Positions 54,928-63,473 of a stretch of DNA of 64,000 bases are shown here, piece by piece (the stretch's first letter is position 1; each line of letters starts with the position of its first letter). The notes below the pieces were generated by a model. It was not told the origin of the DNA, did no database searches, and worked only from the letters and a program-made list of their open reading frames with translations. The DNA comes from Alphaproteobacteria bacterium. GTDB taxonomy: Bacteria > Pseudomonadota > Alphaproteobacteria > UBA8366 > Aestuariispiraceae. The position numbers and the translations under genes are program-made. Location of the stretch: NCBI GenBank assembly GCA_030065235.1, contig JASJDC010000010.1, positions 1 to 64,000 of the forward strand, given 5' to 3'.

Positions 54928-57708
54928 CTAGATGCGTTTCTTCTTCAACGCGCTCGGCTTGATCAGTTTCAGACCCATCGCCGCGTTGTAGCCATGGATC
55001 TCCTTCACATCGAGCGCCCGCATGAAGTCGATGATCTCTTTCGTGATCACCTGGCCGGGCACCATAATCGGGAAGCCGGGCGGATAGGGGATGACGAAAT
55101 TCGCCGAAACCAGGTCGGGCCCGTTTTTCAGCCGATCGTCGATCTCCTTGCCGCGCAGTTGAACATGCTCGCAATCGGACTCGGTGTAGGCGGTGAAATA
55201 GCCGCTCCGCATATGACCTTCGCGAGTTTCCGATTTCGCATTGTCCCGATAGGCGTCCGCGAAATGGCTAAAGTTCGGCAAGTCCGGCACATCCTCCATC
55301 AGCGACTTGACCCGGGCCTTGAAGGCGGCCTTCTCCGCCGGGGTCCCCTTGGTCACCACCTTATCCAACTTATGCGCGATCTCTGACAGAGTCTCGATCA
55401 GGAAGGAGGTGGCGCTGCGGGTATTGTTGATGTTGGACTGGAACAGCACCGAGTTCCGTGAGGTCTTGTTGAGCTGGATGTTGTACTTGTCCATCAACTC
55501 GTTCTTGAACTGGGTGCCGTCATAGCCGGCCGTGCCGACCACCAGGGTCAGCCGGGTCGGGTCGAGCACGAACTCGTCCTTCTCCCAGGCGTCGACCATG
55601 TCCATGAAGTTCAGTTCCGCATCCGCATAGGTCTTCAGCCCACTCTCCCGGTACTTGGCCGGGACCATCTCTTCCGCCGTCAGAATGCGGAAATATTTGG
55701 AGATCAAAGGATGGGTGTTCACCTCATGCCGCAGCGTCATGGCCAGCATGATCTGGTCGCGCACGAACTCGTACCCTTCCAACTCCGCCTGGCGCCGGGA
55801 CGCGTCCAGCGAGGCGATGATCTGGGCGTTCGGCGAGGTCGAGGTGTGGGTCATGAAGGCTTCTTCGAACGCCTCATGCACTTCGGCCTCATAATCCTCA
55901 TCATTCACCTGGATCATCGATCCCTGGCGCAGCGCCGACAGCGACTTATGCGTCGAATGGGTCGCATAGGCCCGCAGCTTGACCTTGTCCGGGTCGGGAT
56001 AGAGCCGCATGTCCAGAAGCTTCTTATTCTTCGGATCGATCGCGCCAACCTTCTTCTTGAAGGCTTCGTATTCCTGGCGATATTCGTCGCTGGCGAACCG
56101 TTCGCGCAGCGCCGCAACCGCGCCCATCGAGGTCCGGCCGCGATAGACCGGCGAGAACCGGGCGAAAGCGTACCAGGCCTCGTCCCACAGGAAGACGAGA
56201 TCGGGTTTGATCGCCAGGCATTCCTCCATCACCCGTTGGACATTGTAGATATGACCGTCGAAGGTGCAGTTGGTCATCAGCACCATGCGCACTTTGTCGA
56301 GCTTGCCTTCGGCCTGCATCTTCAGCAGCGCATCCTTAATCGTGCGCAGCGGAACCGCCCCATACATCGAATACTCGACCATGGGATAGGCGTCGACATA
56401 GTAGGGCTGGGCCCCGGTCAGGACGAAGCCGTAATGGTGGGACTTGTGGCAGTTCCGGTCGACGATGACGACATCTCCGGGTTTGCAGAGCGCCTGCACC
56501 ACGATCTTGTTCGCCGTCGATGTGCCGTTGGTCACGAAATAATTGTGCTCGGCGCCAAAACAGCGCGCCGCCTTTTCCTGCGCCTCCTTAATCGTGCCGG
56601 TCGGCTCCAACAGACTGTCCAGCCCGCCGGCGGTCGAGGAGGATTCCGCCAGGAACAGGTTGGTGCCGTAGAAATGGCCCATATCCTTGATCCAGTGCGA
56701 TTTGAAGATCGACCGGCCGCGCGCGATCGGCAGCGCGTGGAAGGTGCCGACCGGCCGCCGCGCGAATTGCTGAAGATTGGTGAAATGCGGCGTGTCGTAT
56801 CGATCCTGAACGCCCGCCAGGATACTCAGATGCAGCTCGTTCAGTTCTTCGACATCGTAGAAGATCCGCTTCAGGTTCGACGGTTTCTCCATCGCCGCGA
56901 GATGTTCGACATTGCGGTTGGTCATCATGAAGACGTCCAACTCGGGGCGGATATCCTGGATCACGCCGGTCAGGGCCATGCCGTAGGATTCCTCGGTCAG
57001 CGTGTCGGCGTTGGGCGGCAGGAACGGCGTCAGACGTTCGCGCAGGCGCGGCATGGTCAGCTTTGAATCGAACGGGAAACCGTCATAGATCACGACCGAC
57101 TGCACCAGATGGTTCAACAGCGTGGCCCCGACCGCATCCTCGAAATTGGCGACAAAGACCAGCTCATAGATGAACGGGTCCTCCGGCCGGCGCAGGCTCA
57201 TCATCGCCTCTCTGACCGCCTTCTGCTGTTCAATGGTCGTGGCGTGGGACGTAACCACAAGCACCTCGAAATAGGGTCGTCCCGTGTCGCGCCGGTCGTA
57301 ATAGTCCGGCATGCCGGTGACCGCGTCATCCGGGTCCGCGTCCAGATCCCAGGCGGACGGGCTTTGGCGGAAGGTCTGATACATCAGCGCCGAGGTCACG
57401 CGATCGACCGAATTAGCCAGCGCGCCGTATTTGCCGTCCTCGAACAGGGTGACCAGATCGGCGCAGATCGCCGGTCCGGGATAGGCCCAGAAAGATTCAA
57501 ACGTACTGCGCGTCTCCATGATGTCGCTGACCGCCTTTTCCAGCGCATCGGTCTTGGCGCCCTTTGAATCGGCGCTCGCCAGACGCGCCGTCGCACTTTT
57601 GAATTCCTGCCAGGCGTCCATCCGGTTCTTGGCGGCGCCGAAGAAATCCAGCGCGGAAAGGGTCAGCGACTTACTCTTGCTCGCCGATTTGGATTTTGTT
57701 TTAGGCAT
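54928..57708 (-). CDS. Large PLP-dependent Orn/Lys/Arg-type decarboxylase
   Basis: 926 aa. Fold-type I decarboxylase: PLP Lys588 in THSTHKSLSALRQGSMI; the aminotransferase-type PLP pocket around FFVTNGTSTANKI-like FVTNGTSTANKIVVQAL and LVFLWDEAWYAFARF is present. It has a longer N-terminus than E. coli AdiA/LdcC (about 755 aa). Substrate may be arginine, ornithine or lysine; the exact choice is not readable. Decarboxylation uses a proton. Its upstream neighbour is an AspT-type exchanger, forming a likely antiport pair. Start MPKTKSKSASKSKSL is Lys/Ser-rich. Downstream is ClC. Confidence 0.93.
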   Translation of the reverse strand: MPKTKSKSASKSKSLTLSALDFFGAAKNRMDAWQEFKSATARLASADSKGAKTDALEKAVSDIMETRSTFESFWAYPGPAICADLVTLFEDGKYGALANSVDRVTSALMYQTFRQSPSAWDLDADPDDAVTGMPDYYDRRDTGRPYFEVLVVTSHATTIEQQKAVREAMMSLRRPEDPFIYELVFVANFEDAVGATLLNHLVQSVVIYDGFPFDSKLTMPRLRERLTPFLPPNADTLTEESYGMALTGVIQDIRPELDVFMMTNRNVEHLAAMEKPSNLKRIFYDVEELNELHLSILAGVQDRYDTPHFTNLQQFARRPVGTFHALPIARGRSIFKSHWIKDMGHFYGTNLFLAESSSTAGGLDSLLEPTGTIKEAQEKAARCFGAEHNYFVTNGTSTANKIVVQALCKPGDVVIVDRNCHKSHHYGFVLTGAQPYYVDAYPMVEYSMYGAVPLRTIKDALLKMQAEGKLDKVRMVLMTNCTFDGHIYNVQRVMEECLAIKPDLVFLWDEAWYAFARFSPVYRGRTSMGAVAALRERFASDEYRQEYEAFKKKVGAIDPKNKKLLDMRLYPDPDKVKLRAYATHSTHKSLSALRQGSMIQVNDEDYEAEVHEAFEEAFMTHTSTSPNAQIIASLDASRRQAELEGYEFVRDQIMLAMTLRHEVNTHPLISKYFRILTAEEMVPAKYRESGLKTYADAELNFMDMVDAWEKDEFVLDPTRLTLVVGTAGYDGTQFKNELMDKYNIQLNKTSRNSVLFQSNINNTRSATSFLIETLSEIAHKLDKVVTKGTPAEKAAFKARVKSLMEDVPDLPNFSHFADAYRDNAKSETREGHMRSGYFTAYTESDCEHVQLRGKEIDDRLKNGPDLVSANFVIPYPPGFPIMVPGQVITKEIIDFMRALDVKEIHGYNAAMGLKLIKPSALKKKRI

Positions 57709-57828
57709 CTCTCACTTCTCCCTTGCTTCTGGGTTGGGCGCATCACGGCGCGCACGCCGCCCGGCCCCGTCCATTCTCTGATGCAACCGATAACAACGCT
57801 CTGAACTCATGACTTTGAGCGCATGAGA

Positions 57829-57871
57829 CCCGAGGGCGGCGTTCCGGATCAAGCGGCGATCCGCCCTCGGG
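57829..57871. repeat. Inverted repeat between the exchanger and decarboxylase genes
   Basis: CCCGAGGGCGG (57829-57839) and CCGCCCTCGGG (57861-57871) are perfect 11-base arms around 21 bases that contain a nested GGATC...GATCC pair. No U-tract follows on either strand. It may regulate read-through or stabilise mRNA between the two genes, or it may be a dispersed palindromic element. Confidence 0.6.
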
Positions 57872-57920
57872 CCCCGGCCCTTCCCCGGGGACCTCATTTA
57901 TCCACGCAACGATGACGCGC

Positions 57921-59801
57921 CTATGACAGGATCATCGCCAGGTAACCGCCGATCAACGCCAGGACGGTGGTCAGGGCGTAGGTGAGCGGATAGGCCGCAG
58001 CCGCCGCCGCGCTTCTCGATTCGGCGACGATGGCGTTCAGGCCCGGCGTGCTGTTCCGCGCCCCGGCCGCCGCGCCGGCCGCGACGATCGAGTTCAGCTT
58101 GAAGACCTTCATGCCGACAACGAAGGCGATGAAGGGCGGGATCAGCGCCGCGGCGGTGCCGATGATGGCGATCCAGATCACTGTCGGGCCTTGGAAGGAT
58201 TCGATGACCTTCGGACCGACATTGGCCGCCAGCACCGCGACGAACATGTTCAAGCCGATATCCTGCAGGAAGGAGCGCGCCCCTTCGCTGACCGGCCCGC
58301 CGAATTCCGGGTTCCGACTGCGGAAGTAGCTGACGAAAATGCCCGCCAAAAGACAGCCGGCCGAGGTGCCCAACGCAAACGGAATGCCGCCGGCGGTGAA
58401 GGATAGGATGCCGACCAGATAGCCGATGACCATGGCGATCGCCATATACATCACCTCGGTCAGCGCCGTGTCGCGGATCGGACGGCCGCCCAGCATTTTG
58501 GCGGCGCGGTCGATGCACCATTCGGGACCGACAATGCGAACCACATCGCCGAACTCGATCACCGTTTCCGGGCCGGCGACAATCTGGTTGCCCTGACGGA
58601 ACATCGCCTTCAACTGTAGGCCGAACCCGACATCCGGGGCCGCCTCCTGGATCTGCTTGCCGACGAAATCGGCCGAGCCGATCCGGACATCCGCCGCTTC
58701 CAGCGCAATATCCCGGGCGATCGGATCCTGAACCTCCGGGCCGATCTCCAGTCCGCGCTCGATGTGGTTGATGACGTCAGAGCGAACGGTGATGACGTCG
58801 CCCTTCTGGATCGTCGGATTTTCCGTCGGCTCGATCACCGCGCCGTCCCGCACGACGCGCAGGATCGGGGCCATCGGATGCTCTTCGAAGAATTTCGAGA
58901 TCGTCCGGCCGGCCACTTGATCGCTCTCGACCTTGTAGGCCCGAATATCCATCGGCGAGAAACCGATGGTGAGCGAACCGGCCGCGCCCGGCACCGGGTC
59001 TGTGGCGCCGCCGCTCATTTCCTTCTCGGCGACCTTGGCGTCCTCGACCGCATTGCGGCCGAACATCGCCGGCAGATAGCGGATCAACAGGATGATGCCG
59101 ACGCTGGACAGGATATAGCTGATCGCATAGCCGGCGGCGATATTCGCGCCGATCTGATCCGCCGTGATCCCGTCGGCCGGCGTGTAGGCGCCGCTTTGCA
59201 GGGCCGAGGTCGCAACCCCGATAATGGCTGTGATCGTGTAGCTGCCGGAGATGATGCCGGGGCCGAAGCCCGGCGCCATGCCGATCGCCTTGACCGCGCC
59301 CATGACGATGACCCAGTTCAGCACCACGACCAGAATTCCGATCGTGACGAAGGCGACGCCGCCGCTTTTCAGGCCGGAGAAGAATTGCGGCCCGACCTTC
59401 AGGCCCAGCGCATACATGAACATCAACAGGAAGATGGTCGAGACCAGGCCCGGCATATCATAGGTGATGTCGAAAGCGAGCTTGGCCGTCAGCGCCATGG
59501 CGATCCCGACCAGCAGCGTGCCGGCCGTTGGTCCCAGCGAGATCCCCATCACGGTGATCCTGCCAAGCGGATAGCCGATCGCCAGCGCCAGCAATAGGAA
59601 GACGAATTTCTGTTTCTCGAGCAGTTCGAAGAAGCCGTGGAAACCGGATTCGATCACGGGCTCGAACAGATCCAAGGCCGCGCCGCCGACTCCCTGCGCC
59701 TGCGCGACCGCCATCCCGCCGAGCACGGCGAAACCCGTGACCAAGGCGATCGACAGTCGCGTCAGCGTCTTTTGATGTTGTCGAAGAAATGTCCCGAACA
59801 T
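57921..59801 (-). CDS. Aspartate:alanine exchanger family (AAEx/AspT) transporter
   Basis: 626 aa. A membrane antiporter in two halves of about five segments with two central TrkA-C (RCK_C) regulatory domains (about residues 270-460; e.g. VITVRSDVINHIERG and ETVIEFGDVVRIVGPE). SGSYTITAIIGVATSALQSG and AGAAAGARNSTPGLNAIVAE are the repeated family motifs. AspT family exchange amino acid for its decarboxylation product, driving proton export. Here substrate likely matches the decarboxylase downstream (212-base gap). Leader includes a hydrophobic N-terminus and an FNR-type site 132 bases upstream. Confidence 0.92.
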   Translation of the reverse strand: MFGTFLRQHQKTLTRLSIALVTGFAVLGGMAVAQAQGVGGAALDLFEPVIESGFHGFFELLEKQKFVFLLLALAIGYPLGRITVMGISLGPTAGTLLVGIAMALTAKLAFDITYDMPGLVSTIFLLMFMYALGLKVGPQFFSGLKSGGVAFVTIGILVVVLNWVIVMGAVKAIGMAPGFGPGIISGSYTITAIIGVATSALQSGAYTPADGITADQIGANIAAGYAISYILSSVGIILLIRYLPAMFGRNAVEDAKVAEKEMSGGATDPVPGAAGSLTIGFSPMDIRAYKVESDQVAGRTISKFFEEHPMAPILRVVRDGAVIEPTENPTIQKGDVITVRSDVINHIERGLEIGPEVQDPIARDIALEAADVRIGSADFVGKQIQEAAPDVGFGLQLKAMFRQGNQIVAGPETVIEFGDVVRIVGPEWCIDRAAKMLGGRPIRDTALTEVMYMAIAMVIGYLVGILSFTAGGIPFALGTSAGCLLAGIFVSYFRSRNPEFGGPVSEGARSFLQDIGLNMFVAVLAANVGPKVIESFQGPTVIWIAIIGTAAALIPPFIAFVVGMKVFKLNSIVAAGAAAGARNSTPGLNAIVAESRSAAAAAAYPLTYALTTVLALIGGYLAMILS

Positions 59802-59932
59802 AACCCCTCAACCCTCTCTGTTATTGTGACAAGATCGTACGATCGCGCCCGACCGGCTTGCGGGTCACGCGCAGTACTCGCGATCAAAAAAACCAACTGA
59901 CTAAAGAAAACATGGACCCTGGATGAAGGTAA

Positions 59933-59946
59933 TTGATCGATATCAA
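59933..59946. promoter_or_regulatory. Perfect FNR/ANR-type binding site in a divergent promoter region
   Basis: TTGAT-CGAT-ATCAA matches the FNR consensus (TTGAT-N4-ATCAA) in all ten conserved bases and is palindromic. It lies 132 bases before the AspT-type gene (minus) and 123 before the hydrolase gene (plus), in an AT-rich part of the gap. Oxygen-responsive control of the exchanger-decarboxylase operon is the inference; the regulator is outside the window. Confidence 0.75.
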
Positions 59947-60068
59947 TGGAAACCGGCAAATTGCGTGGCGCGTTCTCTGCGACCATGCCGAGCCGACCGG
60001 GCGCGCGGTGATGGCTCACCTAGAGAGGGTCAGCGCCTTCGCCGAGTGGTAACGCAAAGGAGTGCGAG

Positions 60069-61091
60069 ATGGCGCTTTGTGGATATCGGACCGGGTTCAT
60101 AACCGACCAGACGCGACCGAGTTGGGATCAAGAGAAAGGCCGCCCTATCGCCTGGTCAGCGTGGTATCCGGCGGCGGAAACAGGATCGATTGTTCGCCCG
60201 CCTGACAATCTCTTCGACACGGGCGCAGTGTCTCTGAATGCGCCCATGCTCGGGACTGGAAAACACCCTGTTGTTCTTCTGTCCCACGGGACCGGCGGAA
60301 CGGGTGAAAGCCTTGGCTGGCTTGCGCGGTCTTTGGCTTCCGAAAACTATATCGTCATCGCGGCCAATCATCATGGCAATACCAGCCTGGAACCCTATCA
60401 AGCCGAAGGTTTCCTCTGCTGGTGGGAGCGTGCGATCGATTTGTCGGCGCTTCTCAGCACCCTTGCCACGGAAAGCGCATTTGCAGGCAGACTTGATTTG
60501 ACCTGCGTATCCGCCGTTGGTTTCTCGCTTGGCGGTTATACGGTCTTGGCACTGGCCGGCGCGCGGAGCGCGGTGCAAAACTTCGACCTGTGGCGGAGAC
60601 AAAACGCAATCAAAAGAGCCGGTCCCAGAGAGTTCCCGGACCTAGCTGATCATGTGGCCCGCCTTCTCAAGACGTCAGGCGCGTTTCGCCAATCATGGGA
60701 CCGTCAGAGCGATGATTTCAGCGACGCCCGAATCACATCCATAGTCGCGCTCGCTCCAGCGCCGCCTGTACGCGCCTTTACCACGCAATCCGTCGCCCAG
60801 ATAGACCGACCCGTCACGTTGATAACGGGCGGCGCCGATCAGGAAGCGCCAACGCGACATTGCGCAGGCTGGTTATCGTCTCAGAACAGCCGTTTCACCC
60901 ATCACGATCTTGGCGAGCATGTCGGACATTATACTTTCTTGGACATGCCGTCTGACAGGTCTTTGATCGGGACAGAAGATATTTTCACAGACCATAACAG
61001 CATCAACAGGCGGGAAATTCATCGGCTAGCCGCCCGGACAGTGTTGCGCGCCGTCAAATCCGCTCAGGGTTCGACCGGCAAGAGTTCGTAA
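60069..61091 (+). CDS. Alpha/beta-hydrolase (dienelactone hydrolase/PAF-acetylhydrolase-like)
   Basis: 340 aa from ATG 60069 with AAGGAG upstream. Alpha/beta fold: HPVVLLSHGTGGTGESLGWL (oxyanion region), nucleophile Ser in VGFSLGGYTVLAL, the Asp in VTLITGGADQEAPT and the His in HDLGEHVGHYTFL. The nearest relatives are predicted dienelactone hydrolases of unknown substrate. The gene is AT-richer than its neighbours and shares the FNR-type-site gap with the exchanger. It is convergent with the GNAT gene. Confidence 0.85.
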   Translation: MALCGYRTGFITDQTRPSWDQEKGRPIAWSAWYPAAETGSIVRPPDNLFDTGAVSLNAPMLGTGKHPVVLLSHGTGGTGESLGWLARSLASENYIVIAANHHGNTSLEPYQAEGFLCWWERAIDLSALLSTLATESAFAGRLDLTCVSAVGFSLGGYTVLALAGARSAVQNFDLWRRQNAIKRAGPREFPDLADHVARLLKTSGAFRQSWDRQSDDFSDARITSIVALAPAPPVRAFTTQSVAQIDRPVTLITGGADQEAPTRHCAGWLSSQNSRFTHHDLGEHVGHYTFLDMPSDRSLIGTEDIFTDHNSINRREIHRLAARTVLRAVKSAQGSTGKSS

Positions 61092-61105
61092 CCTTGCAAA
61101 GACCA

Positions 61106-61600
61106 TTACAAGAGCAACGTGTAGCAGACGCTGTATTCGCTCTTGACATAGTCGCCAAAGATGGGGCAGGGCGTGAAGCCGAACCCTTCATAGAGACGTC
61201 GTGCGGCGGCGAATTCCACCATCGTCCCGGTCTCGAGACTAAGGCGTTCGTAGTTCCGCGCGCGAGCCGTTTCGAGGATGACCTCAACCAGCGCCTTGGC
61301 GACGCCTTTGCCGCGCGCCTCTTGGGCGGTGTGCATGCTCTTGATCTCGCCATGGCCGGGCTGAAATTCCTTCAACGCCCCGCAGCCCAGCAAGACCTGC
61401 CCCTCCCATGCCGTCCAAAAGGTAATCTCAGGCGTGCGCAGCCCGTCCAGATCGAGCGCGAAGACGAATTCCGGCGGCGAGGCGGCGCGGCAATGGCTGA
61501 GATGACGTTCCAGGAGCGCGATGACCGCCGGTTCGCCCGGGTCGCTTTCAAAGATGCGTAGGGCCGCGAAGCCGCCCTCTCCGTCCTTTGGCGCGGTCAC
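61106..61600 (-). CDS. GNAT family N-acetyltransferase
   Basis: 164 aa from a GTG at 61600 that overlaps the pncA stop as GTGA. The acetyl-CoA loop is EIKSMHTAQEARGKGVAKAL (Q/RxxGxG/A) and YEGFGFTPC is the later GNAT motif. Target unknown. Co-translation with nicotinamidase suggests it is in the same unit with leuB and pncA. Confidence 0.88.
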   Translation of the reverse strand: MTAPKDGEGGFAALRIFESDPGEPAVIALLERHLSHCRAASPPEFVFALDLDGLRTPEITFWTAWEGQVLLGCGALKEFQPGHGEIKSMHTAQEARGKGVAKALVEVILETARARNYERLSLETGTMVEFAAARRLYEGFGFTPCPIFGDYVKSEYSVCYTLLL

Positions 61601-62235
61601 GCCGCGATCGCGTCGCTGGTGGAAAAGACCACACCGGCCGCCGCCATCGCGTCTTTCGCCGCCGCAAGCGATCCGTCCAGGTCGATGGCGCGGCTGGCGT
61701 CTTCCAGCAGCACCACGTCAAAGCCGTTGCTGCACCCGTCGATCGCCGACCAGCCGACGCAGAAATCCGTCGCCAGCCCAGCCATGAACAGCCGCGTCAG
61801 GCCGCGTTCCTTTAGATAACCGGCCAGGCCCGTCGGCGTCTGTTTGTCGTTCTCCTGAAAGGCGGAGTAGCTGTCGATCGCCGGGCGGAAGCCTTTCCGA
61901 ATCACCAGCTCGGCCTTGGTCCAGGCCAGGTCCTTGTGGAAGGCTGCGCCGGGCGTCCCCTGCACGCAATGGTCGGGCCACAAGACTTGCGGGCCGTAAG
62001 GCGCCTCGGTCAGGCCGAAGGGGGCGCCGCCTTCATGGGCGCTGGCGAAGGAACTGTGCCCCGCCGGATGCCAGTCCTGGGTCAGGATCACATGCTCAAA
62101 CTGTCCGATCAGCCGGTTGATCGGCGCAACGCAAGCGTCGCCGTCCGGCACCGCCAAGGCGCCGCCGGGGCAGAAGTCATTCTGCATGTCGATGACGATC
62201 AGCGCGTCTGTCGGGCCGGGCGTGAAGTCCGTCAT
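61597..62235 (-). CDS. pncA: Nicotinamidase/pyrazinamidase
   Basis: 212 aa. It hydrolyses nicotinamide to nicotinate for NAD salvage. The catalytic triad is visible as Asp in LIVIDMQNDFCPGGAL, Lys in ELVIRKGF and Cys in GLATDFCVGWSAIDG; the metal site is in TQDWHPAGHSSF. Family length is normal. It follows leuB by 30 bases and overlaps the GNAT gene. nadD is elsewhere in the window (22.4 kb), the next enzyme in the pathway after NMN formation. Confidence 0.95.
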   Translation of the reverse strand: MTDFTPGPTDALIVIDMQNDFCPGGALAVPDGDACVAPINRLIGQFEHVILTQDWHPAGHSSFASAHEGGAPFGLTEAPYGPQVLWPDHCVQGTPGAAFHKDLAWTKAELVIRKGFRPAIDSYSAFQENDKQTPTGLAGYLKERGLTRLFMAGLATDFCVGWSAIDGCSNGFDVVLLEDASRAIDLDGSLAAAKDAMAAAGVVFSTSDAIAA

Positions 62236-62265
62236 CCGGGCGATCTCCTGCTAGGCGGTCTGCTG

Positions 62266-63381
62266 CTAGGCGGCGCGCTTGTCGAGTTCTTCCAGAACGG
62301 CGTCGCCCATCTGCGCGGTCGAGACGCGCTCGGCCCCGTCCGTCATGATATCGCCGGTGCGGATGCCGCGCGCCAGAACGGCCTGAGCCGCATCCTCGAT
62401 CAGGTCCGCATCCTCCTGCAGGTCGAAGGAATAGCGCAGCGTCATGGCGAAAGAGAGCAGCATGGCCAGCGGGTTCGCCATGCCCTGGCCGGCGATATCC
62501 GGGGCGGAGCCGTGCACCGGTTCGTACAACGCCTTGCGGCGCCCCATCTCATCGACCGCGCCGAGCGAGGCCGACGGCAACATGCCGAGCGAGCCGGTCA
62601 GCATCGCCGCCACATCCGACAGCATATCGCCGAACAGGTTGTCGGTGACGATCACGTCGAACTGTTTCGGGTTCCGCACCAACTGCATGGCGCAATTGTC
62701 GGCCAGCATATGCTGCAGCTCGATATCGTCATAGAGGCCGGACCCGTGCAGTTCGGTCACGGTCTGGCGCCAGAAGATCCCGGTCTTCATCACATTGGCC
62801 TTTTCGACCGAATGCACCTTGCCGTTGCGTTTACGCGCCAGGTCGAAGGCGGCCTCGGCCACACGCTCGATCTCAGCCTTGGTGTAGGATTGCGTGTCGA
62901 TGCAGCGCTCCGTCCCGTCCTCCAGCGTCTGCATGCCGCGCGGTTCGCCGAAATAGACCCCGGCGGTCAGTTCACGCACGATCATGATGTCGAGCCCTTG
63001 CAGCACGTCGGGCTTCAGCGTCGAGGCGTCGAGCAGCGCGTCGAAGGCGACGGCGGGGCGCAAATTGGCGAACAGGTCCATCTCCTTGCGCAGCCGCAGT
63101 AGGCCCGCTTCCGGGCGATGCTCCCAGGCCAGATTGTCATATTGCGGCCCGCCGACGGCGCCGAAGACAACCGCATCCGCATCCATCGCCGCCTGCATGT
63201 CCGCATCGCTGATCGCCTCGCCATGGGCGTCGTAGGCGGCGCCGCCGACCAGACCATGTTTCAGGTCGAACGAGACGGCCCGCCGCTTGTCCATCCAATC
63301 GATGACCTTATGAACTTCGCCGCAAATCTCCGGCCCGATGCCGTCGCCCGGCAACATCAGAAGCGTTTTGTTGGACGCCAT
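62266..63381 (-). CDS. leuB: 3-isopropylmalate dehydrogenase
   Basis: 371 aa. Leucine synthesis step 3, NAD-linked oxidative decarboxylation. [16 protein letters not shown] at the N-terminus, [15 protein letters not shown] (with the Arg residues that recognise isopropylmalate), [20 protein letters not shown] with the metal-binding Asp residues, and [18 protein letters not shown] all fit. It is first of leuB-pncA-GNAT and diverges from the FkbM gene. No other leu genes are in the window. Confidence 0.97.
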   Translation of the reverse strand: MASNKTLLMLPGDGIGPEICGEVHKVIDWMDKRRAVSFDLKHGLVGGAAYDAHGEAISDADMQAAMDADAVVFGAVGGPQYDNLAWEHRPEAGLLRLRKEMDLFANLRPAVAFDALLDASTLKPDVLQGLDIMIVRELTAGVYFGEPRGMQTLEDGTERCIDTQSYTKAEIERVAEAAFDLARKRNGKVHSVEKANVMKTGIFWRQTVTELHGSGLYDDIELQHMLADNCAMQLVRNPKQFDVIVTDNLFGDMLSDVAAMLTGSLGMLPSASLGAVDEMGRRKALYEPVHGSAPDIAGQGMANPLAMLLSFAMTLRYSFDLQEDADLIEDAAQAVLARGIRTGDIMTDGAERVSTAQMGDAVLEELDKRAA

Positions 63382-63473
63382 GTTCGTTCCTTAACCCGTT
63401 TCAGCATGATAGCACTTGGTCGCTCAGCCCGGTTTTATACATGCCAGCACCCGGCGTCCAACCAGGAAACACC

